From JACMQW01 sp964536965 (GTDB lineage: Bacteria > Bdellovibrionota > UBA1018): a stretch of DNA of 64,000 bases. Of this stretch, positions 51,138 to 60,567 are shown piece by piece. Location: contig CAZIAL010000007.1 in NCBI GenBank assembly GCA_964536965.1, forward strand, positions 1 to 64,000, written 5' to 3'. Each line of letters opens with the position of its first letter. Position 1 is the first letter of the stretch. The position numbers and the translations under genes were made by a program. The notes beneath the pieces were generated by a model, which was not told the DNA's origin, searched no databases, and was given only the letters and a program-made list of their open reading frames with translations.

Positions 51138-52634
51138 GTGGCTTTGTTTTCGGTTCGCTCATCCACACGATTCCTTCTGGCCAGCGCGGTCTTTTCCGCG
51201 CTCGTCTTGTCGTCGTGTTCGCAGAGCCCGACCCAGAGCTCGATGCTCGGCAAAGAAGGCGAACCCGTGGCCCCGACGCCCGAAAAGATCGTCGCGAGCC
51301 CCGTTCCAGGACTTTACGACGATGAAGAAGAAGACACCGAGGTCACACCCACTCCCGAAGTGAAACCGTGGGGTCCTCGCCCTCACGATCCGACGCCGAC
51401 CACGCCCACCTGGGATCCATGGAATCCTTTCAAGCTCCCTCCCGGCGTTCCGCCAAAGAAGGAACCGAAAGCAGAGCCGAAGGCCGAACCGAAAACAGAG
51501 CCGAAGGTGGAACCGAAAGTTCCGCCGACCCTCGGCCCCGTGAAGCCGACCCTCCCCCCGCCGCCGACGACGAATCCGCCGTGGGATCCCTTTAAATTAC
51601 CACCTCCTACCCAGCCGAAGGTGGAACCGAAAAAAGAACCTCCGAAGACCGAACCTCAGCCAAAGACGGAACCGAAGAAGGAACCGACGACGGTTTGGCC
51701 GAAAAAAGAACCCGTGAAGGAACCCGTGACCCCGACCCAACCGGTCACGCCGACGAAGCCCGTCACGCCGGTCGTGCCCGCAAAACCGGAAAAGAAGGAA
51801 GAACCGAAGAAGGAAGAATCCAACCGCTACGATCTTCTGAAAATCATGACCCGCGCTTACGCCCAGGCCGTCGGCGTTTACGACCGCGGCTCGCTGACGC
51901 GCGCCGATCTCCTGCCCAATTCGGGCGATGGCTATTTAAAGATTTTCCAGGAGCGCCAGCGTGGATTCGGCTCGCTCGACCTGATTACGCTGATCATCGA
52001 AGCGTCGCGAGAAATTCGGCGCGACTTCCCGGCGGTCGAACGCGTCCAAATCGGAGATCTCTCCGATAAAAACGGCGGTAAACTCGGCGGCCACGGGAGC
52101 CACCAGAACGGTCTCGACGCCGACCTCGCGTACTTCCGAAAAGACCGCGTCGAAATGCCGCCTACGGGTTCCAAGCCCGGCAGTACCGGGTTCGGTGCGG
52201 GCTTCGTCCAGAAAGGGCAGGTTCTGCCGACTTTCGATACCGAGGCGAACTGGAGATTCATCCAGATGCTCGACCACACCGGACGACTGGATCGTATCTT
52301 CGTCGACCAGCGAATCAAGAAAGAGTTCTGTAAACTCGCCGTCGCCAAAGGCATGCGCGACGACTGGAAAGAGACCTTACGCAAGCTTCGCCATTGGCCG
52401 AATCACGCCGACCACATGCACGTCCGCATCACCTGTCCGAAGAATAGCAAGGGATGCAAACCGATCCCGGCGATTCCCGCGGGCGATGGTTGCGACGCTC
52501 TTCTCGATCGCGGCGGTATCGTTCGCACGAGCGGTGGTTTCTATCTGAACGCGGAAGATCAGCGCCGGAACGAAGCGATGGGCGAAGACGCGCTCGATGT
52601 GCCGGAGCCCGCGATCGAAGAGCACGGTTGTTAG
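51138..52634 (+). CDS. MepA-like murein endopeptidase lipoprotein
   Basis: 498 residues from GTG 51138-51140 (AAGGCGG 7 bases upstream, downstream of the predicted transcription start). Lipoprotein signal ending LVLSSC, then about 190 residues of Pro/Lys/Glu/Thr linker with PKKEPK, PKTEPK and TPTKPVTP repeats. The C-terminal catalytic domain matches peptidase family M74 (MepA, penicillin-insensitive murein endopeptidase): HGSHQNGLDADLAYF (zinc ligands His and Asp), IFVDQRIKKEFC and NHADHMHVRI (HxH). MepA cleaves D-Ala-meso-DAP cross-links of peptidoglycan in the periplasm. MepA of E. coli is about 270 residues and lacks the linker, so this version may reach across the periplasm from a lipid anchor. 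Confidence 0.87.
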   Translation: MALFSVRSSTRFLLASAVFSALVLSSCSQSPTQSSMLGKEGEPVAPTPEKIVASPVPGLYDDEEEDTEVTPTPEVKPWGPRPHDPTPTTPTWDPWNPFKLPPGVPPKKEPKAEPKAEPKTEPKVEPKVPPTLGPVKPTLPPPPTTNPPWDPFKLPPPTQPKVEPKKEPPKTEPQPKTEPKKEPTTVWPKKEPVKEPVTPTQPVTPTKPVTPVVPAKPEKKEEPKKEESNRYDLLKIMTRAYAQAVGVYDRGSLTRADLLPNSGDGYLKIFQERQRGFGSLDLITLIIEASREIRRDFPAVERVQIGDLSDKNGGKLGGHGSHQNGLDADLAYFRKDRVEMPPTGSKPGSTGFGAGFVQKGQVLPTFDTEANWRFIQMLDHTGRLDRIFVDQRIKKEFCKLAVAKGMRDDWKETLRKLRHWPNHADHMHVRITCPKNSKGCKPIPAIPAGDGCDALLDRGGIVRTSGGFYLNAEDQRRNEAMGEDALDVPEPAIEEHGC

Positions 52635-52650
52635 GCCGAGTGAGAACGAC

Positions 52651-53550
52651 GTGAAAAACTTTCGCGCCTCTCTCCTGATCACTCTGACCCTCCTGAGCGG
52701 CATCCTCCTCGCACCGCCCACCGATGCTTCCGTGATCGTGCGGGGCGGCGCCTGGCAGACGAACTCGCTTCGCACTTGCTGGACTCTGCCTGCGGAAGCG
52801 GCCGGGCAACCTGGTCTGCTGAGCCCGGGGCAGCTCCAGCATTTCGCGGGCGCGACGACGCCTGCCACCGATCTCGTCGTTTCACTCGCCGCCGCGCGGA
52901 TCCGGGAAGCCGCCGACCGAGAATTCACGGTCGAGGCGACCGTCGCCGCCTTTTCCACGATCGACTTCTGCATCCAGCCACTGACGCAGGAAAATTACGA
53001 CCTCGTCCTCGTGATCGGGCGCGGAAGCGGCTCCCCGCTTCCGTCCGGCGAGGCCTCGGCGGCCGGCTATTCGCCGACCCGCACGCTCCCCGCCAGTATC
53101 GCGCTCGCGATTCCGTCCGCGTGGACGGACACGGAATTCGACGACGCACGCCAGGTTGCGGTCGAAGCCACGAGCCTCCATGAACTCGCCCATATTCTCG
53201 GCCTGCACGAAGAGCGCTCCCATCCGGCGATCGTGACCGATCCGTATCAGGGCCCTTTCGAAGTGCGGCTGAATACCTTCCCGGTGAGTCGTTTCGATCC
53301 GAATTCGATCATGCTCTATAACTTCGTCTTTTCCATGATCGACCCCGCGCGCTTCCCGACGGAACTCGCGGCGTTTCGACGGGTGGATCCCGATCTCTTC
53401 GAAGCCGACGCCACCGGTCCCGGCTACCGACCCGCGCTGAGCCGGGGCGATCGTCACGGGCTTCGTTGCCTCTACGATCCGGAACTCGATCCGGCCCATT
53501 GCACCGACCAGTACGATCCCTACGGGGACCTCGACCGAGTCGCGGACTAA
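52651..53550 (+). CDS. Secreted astacin-like zinc metalloprotease
   Basis: 299 residues. A signal peptide (ASLLITLTLLSGILLAPPTDA-S) is followed by a domain with SLHELAHILGLHEERSH, the HExxHxxGxxHE zinc site of metzincins with the extra Glu typical of astacins, and a downstream Met-turn (SIMLYNF, compare SxMHY in astacins). CIQP, CWTL, RCLY and AHCTD could give disulfides. The start is a GTG at 52651, 16 bases after the MepA-like stop, so the two hydrolases share one transcript from the promoter at 51074. Target may be envelope or foreign protein; unknown. The stop overlaps the uvrB stop by four bases. Confidence 0.85.
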   Translation: MKNFRASLLITLTLLSGILLAPPTDASVIVRGGAWQTNSLRTCWTLPAEAAGQPGLLSPGQLQHFAGATTPATDLVVSLAAARIREAADREFTVEATVAAFSTIDFCIQPLTQENYDLVLVIGRGSGSPLPSGEASAAGYSPTRTLPASIALAIPSAWTDTEFDDARQVAVEATSLHELAHILGLHEERSHPAIVTDPYQGPFEVRLNTFPVSRFDPNSIMLYNFVFSMIDPARFPTELAAFRRVDPDLFEADATGPGYRPALSRGDRHGLRCLYDPELDPAHCTDQYDPYGDLDRVAD

Positions 53551-55745
53551 AGCGCGAGCTCGATCATCTTCAGCTGACGGACACGGTCGCGGAGAGATGC
53601 GGCCTTTTCGAAACGAAGGGCTTTGGCCTCTTCCTTCATTTCCTGCTCCATCCGCGCGATCGTCGCACCGATTCGATCCATCCCCAGGAAGAACTCGCCC
53701 GCGATTTCTTTCGCCTGGGCTTCCGTCCCGGCCTCGTCGACCAAGTCGGCCTGCGCCATCAGCGCGGCGTCTCGCGAGGGTTCCCAGGTAATCCCGAATT
53801 TCGATTCTCCTGCCGGAGCCTTTCTCCCCGTTCCGAGCGCGCGCTTCGCATGCGCGGCGCTGTCGGCGTTCCGTTTGCCCGCGCCGCGACTCCGCGAAAG
53901 CTGTCCACCGTCGTACTCTTCGCCCTCGTTCGCGATCGGCGCCCGAATCGCCTTCACGATCGTCGTCGGGGTGATTCCGTGTTCGGCGTTGTAGGCTTCC
54001 TGCACGGTACGGCGCCGGTTCGTCTCGTCGATCGCCTGCTGCATGGACTCGGTGACTCGATCCGCGTAAAGGATCGCGACGCCGGTCGAGTTTCGTGCGG
54101 CCCGGCCGATGGTCTGGATCAGCGAGCGCGCGGACCGCAGAAATCCCTCCTTATCGGCGTCGAGAATGGCGACGAGCGAAACTTCGGGTAAGTCGAGTCC
54201 CTCGCGCAGGAGGTTAATCCCGACGAGGACATCGAATACGCCTAGCCGCAAGTCGCGCAGGATTTCGATTCGTTCGAGGGTTTCGATATCCGAATGCAGG
54301 TACTTTACCCGGACCTTTTGCTCGGTATAGTACTTCGTCAGATCTTCGGCGAGCTTCTTCGTGAGCGTCGTGACGAGCACCCGTTCTCTCCGGTCCGCAC
54401 GAACGCGGATTTCCGTGAGCAAGTCGTCCACCTGCGAAGTCGCGGGCCGCACCATGACGACGGGATCGAGCAGCCCCGTCGGACGGATGACCTGTTCGAT
54501 CACTTCCCCGCCCGATTTCTGGAGCTCGTACTCTCCGGGCGTCGCCGAGACGTAAAGCGTCTGATTAAGGATTTTTTCCCATTCCTCGAAATTCAGCGGG
54601 CGGTTATCCAGCGCCGAAGGCAGGCGAAAGCCATGATCGACGAGCGAGGATTTCCGCGCACGATCGCCCCGGTACATCCCGCCGATCTGCGGGACGGAGA
54701 CGTGCGACTCGTCGACGATAAGTAGCCAGTCGCGCGGAAAATAGTCCATCAGCGTCGGGGGCGGCTCGCCCGGCGCGCGTCCCGTCAGGTGGCGGGAGTA
54801 ATTCTCGATTCCCTGACAGAAACCGAGCTCCTCGATCATTTCTAGATCGAACATCGTACGTTGCTCGAGGCGCTGGGCTTCGACGAGTTTATTCTGGGCT
54901 TTCAGTTCCTGCAGACGTTCCCGAAGTTCAACGCGGATCGAGTCGATCGCCGCCTTTCGATTCTCCTGCGAAGTAACGTAATGGCTTGCCGGATAGATCG
55001 TGATCCTGGGGAGGGGCCGAATTTTCACTCCGCGCAGGGGGTCGGTCTCCGAGATCGCCTCGATCTCGTCGCCGAAAAACTCGATGCGAATCGCGCGTTC
55101 TTCTTCGTAAGCGGGATAGACTTCGACGACGTCGCCGCGCACCCGGAAAGTACCGCGGTGGAAGTCGACGTCGTTTCTCTTGTACTGGATTTCGACGAGC
55201 TTCTTCAGCACGTCCTGGCGCTTCGTCTCGCGGCCGACTTCGAGATAGAGCAGCATGCCCTCGTAAGCGTCGGGAGAACCGAGACCGTAGATGCATGAAA
55301 TGGAACTCACGATGATGACGTCGTTCCGTTCGAGCAAACTCCGCGTCGCCGAATGACGGAGCTTGTCGATCTCGTCGTTGATCTGGGAATCCTTCTCGAT
55401 GTAGGTGTCGGTCGACGGGATGTAAGCCTCAGGCTGGTAGTAATCGTAGTACGAGACGAAATACTCGACCGCATTATGAGGGAAAAACTCGCGCATCTCG
55501 GAGAAGAGCTGCGCCGCGAGCGTCTTATTATGACAGAGGATGAGGGTCGCCTTCTCCACCTGGGCGATGGTGTTCGCCATGGTGAAGGTCTTTCCCGTCC
55601 CCGTCGCCCCGAGCAGGCAAATCGACTTGCGGCCTTCGCGGATGGACTCGACGATCCGTTCGATGGCGGCTGGCTGGTCACCGAGCGGCGCGAACGGGCT
55701 CTTCAAGTCGAACGGCTGCTGGTTCTTTGATCGTCGAGTGGACAC
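53547..55745 (-). CDS. uvrB: Excinuclease ABC subunit B
   Basis: 732 residues (E. coli: 673). UvrB is the damage-verifying helicase-like subunit of nucleotide excision repair. Motifs: GDQPAAIERIVESI, Walker A LLGATGTGKTFTMAN, the beta-hairpin VSYYDYYQPEAYIPSTDTYIEKD, DESHV (motif II), GINLLREGLDLPEVSLVAILDADKEGFLRS (motif V), QTIGRAARN (motif VI), and a C-terminal UVR motif (IARMEQEMKEEAKALRFEKAASLRD) that binds UvrC. An extra 60-residue segment of low complexity precedes the UVR motif. The start is GTG 55743-55745. Convergent with the metalloprotease gene. Confidence 0.97.
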   Translation of the reverse strand: MSTRRSKNQQPFDLKSPFAPLGDQPAAIERIVESIREGRKSICLLGATGTGKTFTMANTIAQVEKATLILCHNKTLAAQLFSEMREFFPHNAVEYFVSYYDYYQPEAYIPSTDTYIEKDSQINDEIDKLRHSATRSLLERNDVIIVSSISCIYGLGSPDAYEGMLLYLEVGRETKRQDVLKKLVEIQYKRNDVDFHRGTFRVRGDVVEVYPAYEEERAIRIEFFGDEIEAISETDPLRGVKIRPLPRITIYPASHYVTSQENRKAAIDSIRVELRERLQELKAQNKLVEAQRLEQRTMFDLEMIEELGFCQGIENYSRHLTGRAPGEPPPTLMDYFPRDWLLIVDESHVSVPQIGGMYRGDRARKSSLVDHGFRLPSALDNRPLNFEEWEKILNQTLYVSATPGEYELQKSGGEVIEQVIRPTGLLDPVVMVRPATSQVDDLLTEIRVRADRRERVLVTTLTKKLAEDLTKYYTEQKVRVKYLHSDIETLERIEILRDLRLGVFDVLVGINLLREGLDLPEVSLVAILDADKEGFLRSARSLIQTIGRAARNSTGVAILYADRVTESMQQAIDETNRRRTVQEAYNAEHGITPTTIVKAIRAPIANEGEEYDGGQLSRSRGAGKRNADSAAHAKRALGTGRKAPAGESKFGITWEPSRDAALMAQADLVDEAGTEAQAKEIAGEFFLGMDRIGATIARMEQEMKEEAKALRFEKAASLRDRVRQLKMIELAL

Positions 55746-55845
55746 GCTCTGAATCTAGCATTTCCCGCGCCCTTTCTGTACGGGGCGAAAGCGCTGACGC
55801 GGGTTGTCCAGGCTTGAGAATCCGTACCAGGCCGGCTGCCCGCGT

Positions 55846-57396
55846 TTAAGCCGAATATTCCCAAGTCGTGCCGGTCGGCGAATCCTTGATCGCGACGCCG
55901 GCCTCGGTCAGTTCTTTCCGGATGCGGTCAGCTTCGGCGAAGTTCTTCGCCTTCTTCGCTTCGGCCCGAGACTGAATCATCGCCTCGATTTCGGTTTTCG
56001 TGAGCTTCGTCCCCCCGGAGGCGCCGGCTTTCGCCTCGTGCGCGCGGGCGCGGATCTCCCCGATCTGGCTGAGCATCGCCGTGGCGGGACGACGTCCGAC
56101 GCCGAGAAAACCGCCGAGCTCGTCTTCGATCACGCGGATCAGTTCCTGGGCTCCGAGCACGGCCGAGGGCGTCGCTTCGGCGCGAGGTTCGGCGAGCGCG
56201 CGATTAAACGCGCGGATCAGAGTAAAAACCGCGGCCACCGCACCCGGCGTATTAAAATCATTCGCCATCTCGCGGGTCACCTCGTCGCGAGCCTTCTGGC
56301 AGTCGGCGAGGAACTCCATCCAGACGCTTTCCGCGCGTTGGTCGGCGACCGCCGCCTTTTTTCGCGTGATCTCTTCGGCGCGGGCTTTGGCTTCGTAAAG
56401 CCGGTGCAGACTCGTGAGCGCGGATTCGATCGCATCGTCACCGAAGTCCGCGATCGTGCGGTAGTGGACCGACATCATCACGAAACGAGCGACCTCGCCT
56501 CCGTAGAGCTCGAGGAAACCGCGCGCGGTGATGAAGTTGCCGAGCGACTTCGACATCTTTTCGGAGTTGATGTTCAGCATGGCGTTGTGGAGCCAGTAGC
56601 GCACGTAAGGCGCTTTCCCGGTCGCGGCCTCGCTCTGCGCGATCTCGTTTTCGTGATGCGGGAACATCAGGTCCGTGCCGCCGTGATGGATATCCATCTG
56701 CGGGCCGAGCCATTTCGACGCCATGGCCGAGCACTCGATATGCCAGCCCGGGCGTCCCTTGCCCCAGGGAGAATCCCACGAGGGCTCCCCAGGCTTCGCG
56801 GGCTTCCAGAGGGAGAAATCGGCCGGGTTTTTCTTCTTTTCGGAGACGTCGACGCGGGCACCGGCGATCAGATCCTCGAGGTTCTTCCGCGAAAGTTTTC
56901 CGTACGCCGGAAAATCCGGGATCGAGAAGAAAACCTCCTTCGCGCCCGGCTCGGATCCGGCCGGCGCCTCCGCGAGATATCCGTGTCCCCGCGCGACGAT
57001 CTCTTCGATCATCGCGATGATTTCCTGGATATGATCCGTCACCGTCGTCTTATGCGTCGGCTCCAGCATTCCCGCCGCCGCGTAGTCGCGCTCGACTTCG
57101 GCGATATACTTCTTCGCCACGGCTTCCGACGAAATGCCCTCTTCTTTTCCGCGCGCGATGATCTTGTCGTCGACGTCGGTGTAATTTCGGACGTAAGTCA
57201 CGGCAAAGCCAAGCTTGGTTAAAGCTCGGTAAAAAAGATCGGCCGTCATCGCCGCGCGAAGATTTCCCACGTGGATCTGGCCGTAAACTGTCGGTCCGCA
57301 CGAGTACATACGGACCTTCCCCGCTTCCATGGGCGTGAAGACCTCCTTCTTATGACCGAGGGAGTTCGTGAGTCGGATTTCGGGCAGCGTCGCCAT
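55846..57396 (-). CDS. cysS: Cysteinyl-tRNA synthetase
   Basis: 516 residues; charges tRNA-Cys with cysteine in the cytosol. Motifs: VRMYSCGPTVYGQIHVGNLRAAM (zinc-binding Cys and the HIGN form of HIGH normal for this enzyme), YVRNYTDVDDKII, GWHIECSAMASKWLG, DIHHGGTDLMFPHHENEIAQSEA and EKMSKSLGNFIT. The C-terminal part has an Ala/Glu-rich helical stretch (EIRARAHEAKAGASGG) before the conserved ADRIRKEL...GVAIKDSPTGTTW. It starts 3 bases after the gltX stop; the two synthetases are an operon. Length is slightly over the usual 460-480. Confidence 0.97.
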   Translation of the reverse strand: MATLPEIRLTNSLGHKKEVFTPMEAGKVRMYSCGPTVYGQIHVGNLRAAMTADLFYRALTKLGFAVTYVRNYTDVDDKIIARGKEEGISSEAVAKKYIAEVERDYAAAGMLEPTHKTTVTDHIQEIIAMIEEIVARGHGYLAEAPAGSEPGAKEVFFSIPDFPAYGKLSRKNLEDLIAGARVDVSEKKKNPADFSLWKPAKPGEPSWDSPWGKGRPGWHIECSAMASKWLGPQMDIHHGGTDLMFPHHENEIAQSEAATGKAPYVRYWLHNAMLNINSEKMSKSLGNFITARGFLELYGGEVARFVMMSVHYRTIADFGDDAIESALTSLHRLYEAKARAEEITRKKAAVADQRAESVWMEFLADCQKARDEVTREMANDFNTPGAVAAVFTLIRAFNRALAEPRAEATPSAVLGAQELIRVIEDELGGFLGVGRRPATAMLSQIGEIRARAHEAKAGASGGTKLTKTEIEAMIQSRAEAKKAKNFAEADRIRKELTEAGVAIKDSPTGTTWEYSA

Positions 57397-57399
57397 TCT

Positions 57400-58929
57400 C
57401 TATTTCACCGCGGCCTGGATGGCCGCCATCCGATCCTGGAGCGCTTTCTTACCGAGGAGCGGGAATACCTTTTTCAACTCGGGGCCATGGGTCTTCCCCG
57501 TCGTGGCCGCGCGGATCGGCATGAAGAGGCCCTTGCCCTTCGCGCCCGATTTCGCGCCGACCGACTTCTGGAGCTGGTCGACGAGCTCGGCCGTGAGCGA
57601 CTCGGGAAGTGCATCGACTTCGGCGGTGAGCGCGGTAAATACCGCCGCGTTCGCCGGGTCGACGAGCATCGCCTTCGCCGCGTCTTCCACGGCCGGGCGC
57701 GCTTCGATGAAGAAGCGAGCGGCCTCGGGAAGATCCGCGAGCGTCGCGCATTCGCCGCGAATCGTTTCGACGACTCCGACGTACCAGGCTTCGCCGTTGG
57801 CCTTCAGAGCATCCGAAAATCCCGCCTTTTCAAAAAACGGACGCGCGCGTTTCGCGATCTCCGCGAGCGGCATGTTCCGGATGTACTGACCATTCATCCA
57901 GCGAAGTTTCTGCACGTCGAAGACCGCCGGAGCCTTCTGGAGACCGTCCGTACCGAAGTAAGAGATCATTTCTTCCATCGTGAAGATCTCCGGATGGCCA
58001 GAAGAAGGTTTCACTTCGCTGCCTGGATTCCAGCCCAGAAGCGCGAGGAAATTCAGCAGCGCTTCCGGAAGATATCCGTTCGCGAAATACTCGTGCACCG
58101 AAGAATCGCCGTTTCGTTTCGAGAGCTTCTGTCGGTCACCTCCGAGCACCATCGCGATATGCGCGAACTCCGGAAGTTTCCAACCGAACGCATCGTAGAT
58201 CTGAAGCTGGCGCGCGTTGTTTGAAAGGTGATCTTCCCCACGAATGACGTGGGTAATCCCCATCGCATGGTCGTCGACCACACAGCAGAAGTTGTAAACC
58301 GGCATCCCGATTCCTTCCGCGATTTCCTTCTCGTTCGGGCGCGGGGTACGCGTGATGAAGAAGTCACCCACGACATCGGGTGGAAAGCGCACATCGCCCT
58401 TCACGGCATCCTTCAGGACATACTCTTTCGAAAACGCACGGAACCGGATTCCGGCACGCTCCCCTTTCGCCCAGCGCGCTTTCGCTTCGGCGAGCGGAAT
58501 TTTCGCGCAGGTGCCGTCATAGACGGGAGGGCGCCCGAGCTTCATCGCGAGTTCGCGCTTCTGCGTGAGGACCTCGTCCGGACAGAAGCAGTAGTAAGCC
58601 TGATCTCTCTCGAGGAGCTCCTTGGCGTACTTTCCGTAAAGCGCGAGGCGCTCGCTCTGGCGGTAAGGCGGAAACGGCCCGCCGAGGATCGGCGATTCGT
58701 CGGGTGACAGGCCGAGGGAGTCGATGTCCGCGATGACCATCTTCTCGTATTCGGGAGTCGAGCGCTCCTGATCCGTATCTTCGATCCGAAGCACGAGCTT
58801 TCCGCCGTGTTTCCGCGCGAAGAGGTAGTTAAAGAGCATCGAGCGCGCCCCCCCGACATGGAGGTATCCCGTAGGCGATGGGGCGAATCGGACGCGGACC
58901 GGAGATTCAGGGCTTGCAGGAGAACTCAT
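57400..58929 (-). CDS. gltX: Glutamyl-tRNA synthetase
   Basis: 509 residues; charges tRNA-Glu with glutamate. Motifs: VRVRFAPSPTGYLHVGGARSMLFN (HIGH-type), RIEDTDQERSTPEYE, the central Cys segment (YYCFCPDEV...YDGTC), FCCVVDDHAMGITHVIRGEDHLSN and GGDRQKLSKRNGDSSV (KLSKR form of KMSKS). The ATG at 58927-58929 has GGGGG 2-7 bases upstream, and the family N-terminus follows within 11 residues; an earlier in-frame start adds 19 residues. Whether it also charges tRNA-Gln cannot be told. First gene of the gltX-cysS pair. Confidence 0.97.
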   Translation of the reverse strand: MSSPASPESPVRVRFAPSPTGYLHVGGARSMLFNYLFARKHGGKLVLRIEDTDQERSTPEYEKMVIADIDSLGLSPDESPILGGPFPPYRQSERLALYGKYAKELLERDQAYYCFCPDEVLTQKRELAMKLGRPPVYDGTCAKIPLAEAKARWAKGERAGIRFRAFSKEYVLKDAVKGDVRFPPDVVGDFFITRTPRPNEKEIAEGIGMPVYNFCCVVDDHAMGITHVIRGEDHLSNNARQLQIYDAFGWKLPEFAHIAMVLGGDRQKLSKRNGDSSVHEYFANGYLPEALLNFLALLGWNPGSEVKPSSGHPEIFTMEEMISYFGTDGLQKAPAVFDVQKLRWMNGQYIRNMPLAEIAKRARPFFEKAGFSDALKANGEAWYVGVVETIRGECATLADLPEAARFFIEARPAVEDAAKAMLVDPANAAVFTALTAEVDALPESLTAELVDQLQKSVGAKSGAKGKGLFMPIRAATTGKTHGPELKKVFPLLGKKALQDRMAAIQAAVK

Positions 58930-59024
58930 AGCCCCCGATCCTAAACCGAGGCGTAGACGAATGGAACGCATGATACGCAGCGGCAACGGCAGTTTTCCGC
59001 GGATATTCCACGAACGAGAGGCGA

Positions 59025-59861
59025 ATGAGACTCCTTAGCATCATAGCGAGCGGGATCGGCGGAATACTTCTGACCGGCTTCTTCGCGATCTTCGCCCTGC
59101 GAACGCGTAACCCGATCTGGTTTTCAATCGCATTCGGAGTCGGACTGCTCGTCGCGGCCGGCGTCGCGTGGAGAACTGGAAGAACACTTCCGGTCGCCCG
59201 ACAAATCCGTGATTTCGGAATCGCAGTTTTTCTCGCCGCGAACTTCGGCGTGCTGATTTTGGGGCTGATCAACCCCCACGCCGGGGTGCTCGACCTCTAT
59301 TCCGCATTCTTTCTCGATCTTTCGGAAACCACGGTCGAACGTTCGGCGCAGCTTCGTCGCTGGTTCGTTGAGCGCCCGCTACGCAGAGCCTCCCAGCAGC
59401 AAGGGCAGGCCGAACGATCAGGCATATCGGTCGAAGGGGCAAATTCCGTGGCGCCCGGCTGGAAAAAACTCGAGCTCCCGGGAACGGGTTCGATTTTTCT
59501 CGACGAAAAATCCGCCCGCCTCTGGAGTCCGCCCCTCGGAGAAAACTTTCCCGACTGGAGCGTCGAATCCGCACAACGGGCACAGGCGCTCTGCCAGGGA
59601 CTCGCTCCCGCCGGATCATTTCGACTGCCGACGACCCAAGAATTCATGACCGCGAAAGAAAATGGCGCGTTCGCGGCCGACCCGCAGTTCCGAAACGCCT
59701 GGGTAACCCTCCTTCTCGACGAAAAGAGGCATCTGCTGGCCGGCGGCGCGGCCCTGTTCGGGGCCCCGGGCGGGCAAGGCCCGCGACCGCATGCGATTCG
59801 GTTCCGAGCCCGCTGTATCGCAATTGCGAATTTCGCCCTCGCTCCGATCCCCACCCAATGA
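59025..59861 (+). CDS. Membrane protein with C-terminal Lcl/DUF1566-like domain
   Basis: 278 residues. Three membrane segments lie in the first 90 residues (IIASGIGGILLTGFFAIFAL, IWFSIAFGVGLLVAAGVAW, FGIAVFLAANFGVLILGLI), then a domain with FLDEKSARLWSPPLGENFPDWSVESAQRAQALCQGL and SFRLPTTQEFMTAKENG. The W...S..A...C......RLPT.EF pattern is that of Lcl/DUF1566 domains found in extracytoplasmic proteins. The start ATG at 59025 follows GAGAGGCGA. It is divergent from gltX and convergent with cdnL, from which it is separated by a strong bidirectional terminator. Function unknown. Confidence 0.7.
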   Translation: MRLLSIIASGIGGILLTGFFAIFALRTRNPIWFSIAFGVGLLVAAGVAWRTGRTLPVARQIRDFGIAVFLAANFGVLILGLINPHAGVLDLYSAFFLDLSETTVERSAQLRRWFVERPLRRASQQQGQAERSGISVEGANSVAPGWKKLELPGTGSIFLDEKSARLWSPPLGENFPDWSVESAQRAQALCQGLAPAGSFRLPTTQEFMTAKENGAFAADPQFRNAWVTLLLDEKRHLLAGGAALFGAPGGQGPRPHAIRFRARCIAIANFALAPIPTQ

Positions 59862-59894
59862 AAAAAGCCGCCCCCGAAAGGAGACGGCTTTTTT
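59861..59894. terminator. Bidirectional rho-independent terminator
   Basis: AAAAAAGCCG (59861-59870) and CGGCTTTTTT (59885-59894) form a 10-bp stem with further pairing inside the loop. It has a T-run on both strands, serving the convergent genes at 59025 and cdnL. Confidence 0.92.
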
Positions 59895-59929
59895 AAACTT
59901 CGGACAATTTTGGATTCGAACGCTTCCGA

Positions 59930-60412
59930 TCAGGAAGCGAAGATCGTCTGGATCTCTTGCTCGATGATTTCTTCTTTCTGTCCACGCGCGAGGGAGATTT
60001 CCTTCACGAGCAGGGCTTTCGCCTGGTCGAGCATCTTGCGCTCACCGAACGAAAGGTCCTTCGAGTGGCGAAGCATGAAGAGATTCCGAAGCACTTCGGC
60101 GATCTCGTAGACGGATCCCGTCTTGATCTTTTCCATGTATTCCCGATAGCGGCGATTCCAGGTCGTCTGGTCGATCTTCACGTCGCGCTTCTTCAGGATT
60201 TTATAAACGTTCTGCACTTCCTTGTCGGAAATGATCTCGCGCAGACCTACGGCGTCGGCGTTATCCGTCGGAACCATAATGGTCATCTGGTTCTCCACGA
60301 CTTGGAGAACGTAAAACTTCTTCTTCTTGCCGCCCACTTCGCGCTCATCGATGCGCTTGACGACCGTCACTCCGTGCGCTGGATAAACTGCGCTATCACC
60401 GACTTTAAACAT
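59930..60412 (-). CDS. cdnL: CarD/CdnL-family RNA polymerase-binding regulator
   Basis: 160 residues, full length for CdnL. N-terminal Tudor-like RNA polymerase-interacting domain (MFKVGDSAVYPAHGVTVVKRIDER...FYVLQVVENQMTIMVPTDNADAVGLREI) and a helical C-terminal domain (TTWNRRYREYMEKIKTGSVYEIAEVLRNLFMLRHSKDLSFGERKMLDQAKALL). CdnL binds the RNA polymerase beta subunit and stabilises open complexes at rRNA and growth-related promoters; it is essential in Myxococcus. The ATG at 60410-60412 has GGAGG 6 bases upstream; the frame is open further up without family sequence. A consensus-like promoter at 60538 gives a leader of about 119 bases. Confidence 0.94.
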   Translation of the reverse strand: MFKVGDSAVYPAHGVTVVKRIDEREVGGKKKKFYVLQVVENQMTIMVPTDNADAVGLREIISDKEVQNVYKILKKRDVKIDQTTWNRRYREYMEKIKTGSVYEIAEVLRNLFMLRHSKDLSFGERKMLDQAKALLVKEISLARGQKEEIIEQEIQTIFAS

Positions 60413-60537
60413 CCAAAACCTCCAAAAACTGCTTCGCCAAAGACCGGCACCAGGAGGCGCACCGTGCTCTAGCTTTTGGAACCCACACCGGACTCTCCGA
60501 GACACTCGAAGCAGCCTGAAATCTCAAAGACTGACGG

Positions 60538-60567
60538 AATATAGCAGGTCACGCTGCGTTCTGTCAA
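60538..60567 (-). promoter_or_regulatory. Sigma-70 promoter of cdnL
   Basis: On the minus strand TTGACA (60562-60567), 18-base spacer, TATATT (60538-60543): perfect -35 and near-perfect -10. The long leader could hold a control element, but I see none. Confidence 0.8.

Noticed and set aside
55846..58929. HIGH variants HVGN in cysS and HVGG in gltX considered anomalous
   Set aside because: HIGN and HVGG forms are normal for cysteinyl- and glutamyl-tRNA synthetases, unlike HIGW in metG.
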